Source: Lunularia cruciata (taxonomy: Eukaryota; Streptophyta; Marchantiopsida; Lunulariales; Lunulariaceae). Taken from it: a stretch of DNA of 64,000 nucleotides. Shown here piece after piece: positions 58,501 through 64,000 of this stretch. The stretch is from assembly GCA_948567375.1 (NCBI GenBank), contig OX419758.1, positions 28,959,001 through 29,023,000 on the forward strand. Reading direction: 5' to 3'. Each line of letters starts with the position of its first letter. The first letter of the stretch is position 1. Under the pieces are notes generated by a model. It was given only the letters and a program-made list of their open reading frames with translations, was not told where the DNA came from and made no database searches. Position numbers and translations under genes: made by a program.

Positions 58501-60376
58501 ATTTTCCAACAAGGCTTATGCATTGACCATCTACATGAAGAAGGGTGTAGATTACATGGTGATTTTGGAAGACAAGGAGGCTCTCAAAGCTTTTGAGGAG
58601 CTCAAGCAATCCCTTGTTGTAGCTCCAATTCTTGCTAAACCTGATTGGAGTAAGCCTTTCATCCTCTACACTGATGCTTCTAATGTAGCTATAGGATGCA
58701 CTCTTAGTCAATTAGACCAAGATGGGCATGATCATCCAATAGCTTATGCTAGTAGGCAGATGGTTTCAGCAGAGAAGAACTACTTTGTCACAGAGAGAGA
58801 AGGGTTGGCAGTGATCTTTGGTCTCAAGAAGTTTAGACACTACTTGATTGGAGGGAAAGCCACAATTGTCACGGATCACAAGGCTTTGAAGTACATCTTC
58901 AACAAGCCTAATGTTGAAGGGAGACTAGCAAGGTGGATGATACTCTTGTCTGAGTATGACTACACAATTGAGGATAGGCCAGGAAAGAAACATGCAAATG
59001 CTGATTTGTTATCTAGAGCCTATGATCATGATGGAGATGAGCCAGTAGATGATTCCTTCCCGGATGAGGAGCTCATGACAATCTCAGTCACTCAAGAGAT
59101 TCCAATGGAGTACAAGGAGATTGTGGATTTTGTGACAAGAGGTAACTATCCAGAAGGGATGCATGCTAGGGAGAGGAAGGCCCTTGCAGCAAGATCTAGA
59201 CCTTACACAATGGTGGAGGATATTCTTTTTCACCAAGGAGCAGATGGTCTACTTCGAAGAGCAGTGGGTAAGGAAGAGTCTATCCTACTCATAAAGGAGT
59301 TTCATGAAGGTTTAGTATGTGGAGGACACTTTGCAGGAAAGGTGACTGCTTTCAAGATTCTAGATGCAGGTTACCATTGGAGAGGGATTTTCAAGGATTG
59401 TCTTGATTATTGCAAAACTTGTCATGTTTGTCAAGCTTTTGCTAGAAAGTCTACATCCACTCCACCACTTAGATCAATTCCATTGCTAGGACCCTTTGAG
59501 AAGTGGGGAATTGATTTTGTAGGACCTCTCAATAGAACCCCAAGGAACAATCGGTACATTGTGGTAGTTACTGATTACCTTACCAAGTGGGTTGAGGCTA
59601 GACCATTGAGGGACAAGAATGAAGATGAAGTGGGTAGATTTCTTTATGAACGCATTATCACTAGGTTTGGATGCCCTTTGGAGTTGGTTTCTGATAGAGG
59701 AGGAGAGTTTACAGGAAGCATTACTACAGCCATGCTACGACATTTCTCTATCACACATAGAGTAACTACATCCTATAAGCCAAATTCCAATGGCTTGGCA
59801 GAGAGAACCAATCAGACCTTGTGCATGATGTTGGCCAAAGATGCAGAAATGGAGGGGGCTAAACATCATTGGGACAAGAGGATTCATGCAGTTTTGTGGG
59901 AGTATAGGACAACCATGAAGACTTCCACTGGATATTCTCCATTCCAATTGGTGTATGGTATTGAGTCTACCTTACCTATTCACTTTGATCTTCCTACCTT
60001 CCAAAGCATTCATAGGAGATTGAAGAAAGCACAAGGAAGTGATGCAGAGAAGTCAAGGAAGGATCAACTCATGGAGTTGGAAGAGGCAAGAGCAGTTGCT
60101 ATGGTTCGAGTGGAGCAAGCCCAAAGGAAACAAAAGGAGAGCTATGACAAGAGGCAAGGCAAGAAGAAGGTGGAGCCTTTCAAAGAAGGTGATTGGGTAA
60201 TGTTGTTTGATTCCATTCGATTCAAGAGAGTACAAAAGAAGTTTTTGCCTAAGTACTTTGGACCTTTCATAGTAGAGAAGGTGTGGGGAAATTACACTTA
60301 TGATCTCAAGGAGTTGGGAGGAAGACACTTTGATAGGATTAACCATGATAAGTTGAAGATGTACCATAGAAGGTAG
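55550..60376 (+). CDS. Gypsy-2 Gag-Pol polyprotein, 1608 aa, intact
   Basis: One uninterrupted frame. Gag occupies about residues 1-270 (AALTWYESEYQKRERREG, SYERLMSEVTFLKQGDGEKV), with a CCHC knuckle CFGCGGRGHIQRNC at about 282-295. Protease shows LVDGGSAVNAM (Asp near 502, DGGS in place of the commoner D-S/T-G). RT shows RYSFGDGYSGYNQIKIAPE, VMPFGLCNAPATFQRFM and the catalytic FIDDFCVYG (near 890). RNase H begins ILYTDASNVAIG; integrase has an HHCC domain (HEGLVCGGHF, CKTCHVC), then Asp in GIDFVGPL (near 1320), Asp in LVSDRGGEF and Glu in NGLAERTN. The C-terminus ends GPFIVEKVWGNYTYDLKELG without a chromodomain or PHD finger. Single-frame gag-pol; probably competent. Confidence 0.95.
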   Translation: MGKLPVFFGKDGEDVEAFVRDFKRACIGNNERRKNEWASLLPDFFEDAALTWYESEYQKRERREGEEESWETLTSALIENFLPDESYERLMSEVTFLKQGDGEKVRVYVERVEKLESRFRIVLRKGGDDVETTMIGIGAMLTKNFVGGLRPQIRSKVRYEKPSSKVEAIKIAIRMEESLEGDESDLVVKEVVHPPQGYKYGGTSDTLVTRVAPQVVVAPILAPPPKDPLQTITEQLADLKINVVQLWEKREVDQNVGRGPRSYGNYPYRGGQPANNFNDRNCFGCGGRGHIQRNCPNSTYHGGRGYEGANRGKEGGSETQVAPNPNKGKGIASIDVVESKYEKGECSNSKGLNLELLAQEKKRARFAEDVHSSQGFTSSKDTPMSTRSTRTSTPSTTKTPRKKLGMEDFLISKQQWNYNVLEDVGSHKANITVGQLIALNPTLRKELRGGLSSTRSKKKKKAKVPISMGVVDAKPAPWEACEYASKIDVRVNGHNIKDALVDGGSAVNAMSERLMKKLGMIPSRASTFVVSMANKQQVRPVGVMDKVVVSVMGVQNLMTFQVLKDSSYDLLLGRPWLRAARTTDRWHKGYLRIGPSNHRVTVPVTNTTNTSHSDTPSSDYWESDSEGGASGVDTSMEEETSTEEDESESDSDVYPLCAMDFAPKPEVLKDPDKSPLTLEEVERRLSTLKYGPNVTKEEKVRFEEIFRKFIHVFAFSYKDLKEVTLEEHKIEVESHARPIRQKQRRISPPISLVVKEEIDKLKEAGFIFEVENSEWVSPIVIVKKKNGKLRVCVDYKKLNAVTKKDYYPLPFIDEILEEVAGHERYSFGDGYSGYNQIKIAPEHQQLTTFTTPWGTYAFKVMPFGLCNAPATFQRFMNKVFEPFIGKFVRDFIDDFCVYGSKEEHFEHLIKVLQRLDEANASLNPEKCIFGCEEGLLLGHIISKDGIAVDPEKVRKISDLPFPSSLTKLRQFLGMVGYYRRFIFSFSNKAYALTIYMKKGVDYMVILEDKEALKAFEELKQSLVVAPILAKPDWSKPFILYTDASNVAIGCTLSQLDQDGHDHPIAYASRQMVSAEKNYFVTEREGLAVIFGLKKFRHYLIGGKATIVTDHKALKYIFNKPNVEGRLARWMILLSEYDYTIEDRPGKKHANADLLSRAYDHDGDEPVDDSFPDEELMTISVTQEIPMEYKEIVDFVTRGNYPEGMHARERKALAARSRPYTMVEDILFHQGADGLLRRAVGKEESILLIKEFHEGLVCGGHFAGKVTAFKILDAGYHWRGIFKDCLDYCKTCHVCQAFARKSTSTPPLRSIPLLGPFEKWGIDFVGPLNRTPRNNRYIVVVTDYLTKWVEARPLRDKNEDEVGRFLYERIITRFGCPLELVSDRGGEFTGSITTAMLRHFSITHRVTTSYKPNSNGLAERTNQTLCMMLAKDAEMEGAKHHWDKRIHAVLWEYRTTMKTSTGYSPFQLVYGIESTLPIHFDLPTFQSIHRRLKKAQGSDAEKSRKDQLMELEEARAVAMVRVEQAQRKQKESYDKRQGKKKVEPFKEGDWVMLFDSIRFKRVQKKFLPKYFGPFIVEKVWGNYTYDLKELGGRHFDRINHDKLKMYHRR

Positions 60377-60413
60377 AGAGACCTTCACTTTGAGGACAAA
60401 GTGAAAACTTAGT

Positions 60414-60424
60414 CCGGGGGTAAA
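60414..60424 (+). promoter_or_regulatory. Gypsy-2 polypurine tract
   Basis: CCGGGGGTAAA directly before the 3' LTR, the primer site for plus-strand DNA synthesis. Confidence 0.7.
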
Positions 60425-61102
60425 TGTAACACCCATTTGTGCATGTGTGTGGTATTGTGATATTTAGCTTGTATTACAAGTACTTAAGAGATATTATTTA
60501 TATAGAGATAAAGGATGGTTCTATATTAGTCATGGTTAGCTAAAGTTAGTCATAGCTAAGATAGATGGGACCTTACTTTAGAGGAAGTAGAAAAGATGAG
60601 CACCACTATTTTGGATTTTAGTGTGTTGACTTGGTATTATTCCTAGGTGTTTGGCTTTGGGGAAAGAGTTGAGAACTCTTGGGCCCGCAAGCCTTTTTGT
60701 TTTGGATTCTTCTTTAGTCCAAGGATAGCCCATGTGAAGGAATCCTTGCTTTAGTGGTTGGGTCAAGATAAGGGGAATATGCCCATGTGAATGGATATTC
60801 CTTTCTACTTTTTGACTTTACTTGACTTTTAGTCTAGTAACTTGAGTTACTACGGTAATTAGTAACTTTGGTACGTAACTATTTCACAAGTATATAAACA
60901 AGGAGTGAGGAGGTACTCATCATCCTTTCATTTGCAACTATCTCTCTCTCATTGAGTTCTCTAGTGAGCAATGTCTTGAGTCTTGGAGTGTTAGCCTTGG
61001 AGGAGTATGATGGAGTTGGGGTTCCTTGCCTTCTTAGTCCATGGTGCGCTACCATAATAGCCATCAGAGGTTCATCCTGAGTGAGAGACAGGCCGGCTCA
61101 CA
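60425..61102 (+). repeat. Gypsy-2 3' LTR
   Basis: 678 bp, the same length as the 5' LTR and differing at one position as far as I can see. Followed by the GGAC duplication. Confidence 0.95.
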
Positions 61103-61106
61103 GGAC

Positions 61107-62141
61107 TTCGCCGGGCCTTTACCGCTGACTGTGAGACATCATCGGTATGTTTTGGTGATGGTGGAGCACTTCTCCAAGTGGATTGAGTTGGTGGCACTTC
61201 CTAACAAGTCTAGTGAAGGGACAGCTTACTCGTTCCTGGATCGAGTTCTTAGTCATTTTGGTGCACCAGCTGAGGTTTTGACTGATCAGGGTACAGAGTT
61301 CTAGGGAGAGTTTCAGGTCTTGTGTGACAAGGCTTTGATTGATCATCGTACTACATCCCGAGATCACCCTAAGGCAGATGGCTTAGCAGAGAGAGTGGTT
61401 CAGACGGTGAAGAGAGGATTGCAAAAGTATGGTTTGCAAAGAGGCCACTTGGGAGATTGGGATCTCCAATTACCTTGGTTGGCCATGGGCTATCGGTTCA
61501 GCCGGCAAGCCTCCTTAGCATCCTTCTTTCCATACTTTCTACTCTATGGACGTGATCCAGATTTACCTGCAGCCATTCGTCGAGATGCTACTGTAGTTTT
61601 GGACTTGGATGACCCCGATGTATGGATGAACGCATGTTCTCAACGGGCAGAGATCTTTTGGAGAGTGATGCCGATGGCTTTTGAGAACTTGGCGATTGCT
61701 CAGCATAGAGATACTTTACGCTATGCTACCATTTGAGGAGGAGGTTATAGACCCTCGATCCGTCGATTTCATCCAGGTGACTATGTATATCTACAACAGA
61801 CAGCACCGACGACACTTGATGTTTCTACAGGCCGCACTATCTTGAGAGTGCGCGAGGTTTTGCCATTTGGAGTCCTTGTGTTAGAAGGACGTGATGGTGT
61901 TGTTTGGAAGGATCATGTGCGCAATTGTGCACCATGCCACCTTCCAAACATTGATGGTACTATGGACCCAAGCTTGGCACTTGTACGTGCATGCTTGAGG
62001 TGTATGTTATGTGGCTCTTCTGGTGGAGCTGCTACTATGTTAGTGTGTGATAGCTGTGCGAGAGGATGGCATATGGCATGTATGACTCCTCCCCTCACGA
62101 TGGTTCCTCATGGACAGTGGTTATGTCCTAGATGTACTTGA
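61107..62141 (+). pseudogene. Gypsy-1 Pol, second part: integrase core and C-terminus, PHD finger
   Basis: Continues the integrase from just after its first catalytic Asp (FAGPLPLTVRHHRYVLVMVE), with the second Asp in LTDQGTEF (about 61,276-61,300) and the catalytic Glu in GLAERVVQTVKRG (about 61,380-61,418). Next come the Ty3-type C-terminal text (DPDLPAAIRRDATVVLDLDD, HPGDYVYLQQ), a short linker (ILRVREVLPFGVLVLEGRDG) and the PHD finger. Stops: TAG at 61,302 and TGA at 61,734-61,736, the latter explainable as CGA to TGA. The frame ends at TGA 62139-62141. Confidence 0.85.
62001..62135 (+). pseudogene. PHD finger at the C-terminus of the Gypsy-1 integrase
   Basis: All eight C4HC3 zinc ligands are present at canonical spacing: C-x2-C-x11-C-x2-C-x4-H-x2-C-x14-C-x2-C. 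The text reads CMLCGSSGG...VCDSCARGWHMAC...WLCPRC, including the Trp two residues before the seventh ligand. PHD fingers commonly bind histone H3 tails. Its place, the extreme C-terminus after integrase, is where chromoviruses carry a chromodomain, so a role in choosing integration sites is plausible. The finger itself is intact, although the polyprotein upstream is broken. Confidence 0.88.
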
Positions 62142-62310
62142 CCTATAACTAGTTCATTCTTTATATGGTATAGATTGCAGACAAGCGACTAACGATGGGG
62201 CTCCATAGCATCCGGCCTCCTGATCTTTGCCCATTAGAGGGTATACCATATACTTAGAGTAGATGGCTATCTGGAGTTAGAGGGACCTAACCGCCAGCTA
62301 GGGGGGCGAT
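62142..62310 (+). other. Gypsy-1 3' untranslated region and polypurine tract
   Basis: Short non-coding interval ending with CTAGGGGGGCGAT (62298-62310), a polypurine tract directly before the first R1 repeat. The same tract, diverged, is present in Gypsy-1b (about 39,588-39,605). Confidence 0.65.
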
Positions 62311-62415
62311 TGTGGCACTTTAGAGTCTATGTATGACTTATGTGTGAGTTGTGCTTCTATAGTGTATGATGTTGACAGCGATGTATGTTGTGTAGCGATG
62401 TATATACGCACGACA
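62311..62415 (+). repeat. R1 repeat, first copy (105 bp), before the Gypsy-1 3' LTR core
   Basis: Begins TGTGGCACTTTAGAG and ends GCACGACA. It is identical to 62869-62973 except for one base. It follows the polypurine tract directly, which by position makes it the start of the LTR. Homologous to sequence in the same place in Gypsy-1b (about 39,485-39,590, antisense). Confidence 0.85.
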
Positions 62416-62417
62416 GT

Positions 62418-62973
62418 TGTCACGCCATTTGTAGTTCCGCATCTAGCTACTCAGACACTAGAGTTCCAGTGATAGTAGTTAGAGTTATTCTAGTAGTTTC
62501 TCAGGGACTACTTTCCGACAGTCTAATTTGGTGTTCAGGGTACTGACTTCACGGTGGGGCCCACCGTCACTTTGCACCGTTCGCACCGTCGAGTGTGCCA
62601 TCAGCGGGACCGTTAGGGTTCCAGTGCTAGCTCGAGTCTAGGGGGTATAGTTTTGAAGTGAGCTTCAGAGAGCTCACTTCTCTGATGTTGAGCCTTTGAG
62701 TTCCTGGCTATGGTGGACAGAGGCCGGCGAGCGTCACCTGGATTCTCTATGCTTGAGTAGGTGTGGCTTGACTGTAATCAGTGCCTAGTTGTTGGCAGTT
62801 TATAGAGTGACAGATCAAGTACTGATCTGAGTTGAGTTGAGTTGAGAGTGTTAAGCAAATCTGATTATTGTGGCACTTTAGAGTCTATGTATGACTTATG
62901 TGTGAGTTGTGCTTCTATAGTGTATGATGTTGACAGCGATGTATGTTGTGTAGCGATGTATATACGCATGACA
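62418..62973 (+). repeat. Gypsy-1 3' LTR: core plus second R1 copy
   Basis: The core (62418-62868) aligns with the 5' LTR at 45261-45711. The second R1 copy (62869-62973) ends the element at TGACA next to the ACTCT duplication. The LTR remnant at 33,669-34,213 has the same core-then-R1 order. Confidence 0.8.
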
Positions 62974-64000
62974 CTCTAGGAGCCATGGATGTTGTTTGTA
63001 GTGCCTTAGTGAGCATGAAAGACTAGGGAGTGTGACTTGTCTACTAGCCTTTCCTCTTTATGGATCCAACTCCATTGATGCTCCTTTAGGCTCTGGAGCA
63101 CAAACTGCACTCCTAGTCACTATTGTAGATGCATCTACATGTATTGCTCTACACATGAAGTCCAAGACGTCTCTATCATTATCATATGAGGTGGAAGCCT
63201 CAACACCCGAATCTGATCCCCTCGAAGCTATGGCCATGCTAGCCAATCCTTGTTCCAACTGCTCAATGCGAGTATCCATGGTTGTATCAAAAGTAAGAGC
63301 AAGTACTGCACCCCTACCAAGTGTGGATCCTCTACCACCACCTCATCCTCCATGACCTAGAGCTCTTCTACCACCTGCCATAGTTGCCCTACCACTTTGT
63401 ACTCTGGGTGTAGGTCAAAGATTTGGTCACTAATGTGACCAAATCTATGGCAATGCTCACAATATCTCTATGTTGACTATGATGCACCAAAGGTATCAAG
63501 TCTACGGTTGGGTGAGTGCACTCTCTCTTGCGGTGAGGTCTACCACAAGTCCAACAAGCAACACCACCATTCACTAGTTACTATTGACTCAAAAATGAAG
63601 GTAAGGGTCTAGCTACACTAGGCCCTCCACTCACTCCATATGACTGGGATGTCCTTGGAAACTAACATGGCATGGTGCACTCTGTTGCACTTTGGAAGAA
63701 GTAAAAACTATGGATGAGGTCTCCCTACCAAATCCAGATTTCACCACTCTCTCCTCCACCATGTTGAGCTCAATATGCTCAGCCAAACCAAAGACCACTG
63801 CCAAAGTAGCCCAAAAAACATAACATCACGGACTTTACATTGCAACTCCTTGTCCAATATCCCATACCAAAATTGGACTACTTAGGATTCAATGACTCCC
63901 TGAGTAAAACTGATCAGCCATCTCATGCAAGTGTATGTCTTGTGTAGGCTCTCTCCAGCCTTTTGTTGGAACTATTGCAAGCTCCTTAACTTATCTATCT
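62974..64000 (-). mobile_element. Gypsy-1b, gag part (continues beyond the window)
   Basis: Resumes the antisense copy after Gypsy-1. 63058-63279 (RIEQLEQGLASMAIA, DFMC) matches Gypsy-1 gag at about 48,460-48,680. 63389-63574 holds the zinc knuckle CWTCGRPHRKREC; this knuckle is broken by a TAG in Gypsy-1. 63,600-64,000 matches about 47,700-48,110 of Gypsy-1. The 5' LTR lies outside the window. Confidence 0.85.

Larger units (their letters stand above)
53303..61102 (+). mobile_element. Gypsy-2: young, structurally complete Ty3/gypsy LTR retrotransposon
   Basis: 7,800 bp with 678-bp LTRs at both ends (TGTAAC...GCTCACA, TG...CA). I see one difference between them, T at 53955 versus C at 61077. 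It is flanked by a 4-bp GGAC duplication (53299-53302 and 61103-61106). It has a tRNA-Asp-like primer-binding site, a 1.5-kb leader with small ORFs, one intact 1608-codon Gag-Pol and a polypurine tract. It sits in the Gypsy-1 integrase reading frame; removing it with one GGAC copy brings the two integrase halves back into one frame. Everything needed for activity appears present. Confidence 0.95.
45261..62973 (+). mobile_element. Gypsy-1: Ty3/gypsy retrotransposon with methyltransferase and PHD finger, split by Gypsy-2
   Basis: The element begins TGTCACGCC and ends GCATGACA (inverted TGTCA/TGACA ends). It is flanked by ACTCT at 45256-45260 and 62973-62977; the shared A leaves the duplication at 4 or 5 bp. 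The flanks on both sides are contiguous Gypsy-1b sequence, which proves the insertion. Without Gypsy-2 it is about 9.9 kb. The 5' and 3' LTR cores are roughly 97 % identical by eye, so it is older than Gypsy-2. All of gag and pol lie in one frame, apart from decay, giving a single polyprotein of about 2400 codons: Gag, protease, C5 methyltransferase, RT, RNase H, integrase, PHD. Integrase order after RNase H is Ty3/gypsy. Confidence 0.9.

Overview
This window looks like plant (streptophyte) nuclear DNA. It holds Ty3/gypsy LTR retrotransposons, one of them with a tRNA-Asp-like primer-binding site, a PIF/Harbinger-type DNA transposon, an R2-like non-LTR retrotransposon family, and one spliced gene with short GT-AG introns encoding a probable plastid protein. 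I cannot name the species. The short introns and the element types would fit a bryophyte, lycophyte or streptophyte alga at least as well as a flowering plant. Nothing looks bacterial, and about three quarters of the window is transposon.

Layout. 1-16.5 kb: four copies (A-D) of a non-LTR retrotransposon that encodes a C2H2 zinc finger, a reverse transcriptase, a CCHC knuckle and a restriction-like endonuclease. Copy C carries a clean 740-bp solo LTR with a TCTAT duplication. 16,738-25,900: a 9.2-kb PIF/Harbinger-like transposon with 18-bp terminal inverted repeats, an AGT duplication, a decayed Myb/SANT-like ORF1, a decayed DDE transposase and unrecognised minus-strand frames. 27,048-29,710: the only convincing host gene, five exons, 628 aa, with all splice phases consistent. 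33.7-38 kb: an LTR remnant and a decayed antisense chromovirus with a chromodomain.

38.6-64 kb is a four-layer nest. A LINE fragment (layer 1) is interrupted by an antisense Ty3/gypsy element, here 'Gypsy-1b' (layer 2). That is split by a sense copy of the same family, 'Gypsy-1', 45,261-62,973 (layer 3). Gypsy-1 is in turn split by 'Gypsy-2', 53,303-61,102 (layer 4). Gypsy-2 has 678-bp LTRs with one visible difference and an intact 1608-aa Gag-Pol, so it is very young. It landed immediately after the codon for the first catalytic Asp of the Gypsy-1 integrase.

The most interesting system is the Gypsy-1 family. Its single-frame polyprotein reads Gag (two zinc knuckles) - protease - C5 cytosine DNA methyltransferase - RT - RNase H - integrase - PHD finger. 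Both the methyltransferase and the PHD finger also occur in the older antisense copy, so they belong to the family and are not a chance insertion. I infer an element that carried its own cytosine methylation writer and a histone-tail reader in the place where chromoviruses carry a chromodomain. Both copies here are decayed, mostly through stops explainable as C-to-T transitions.
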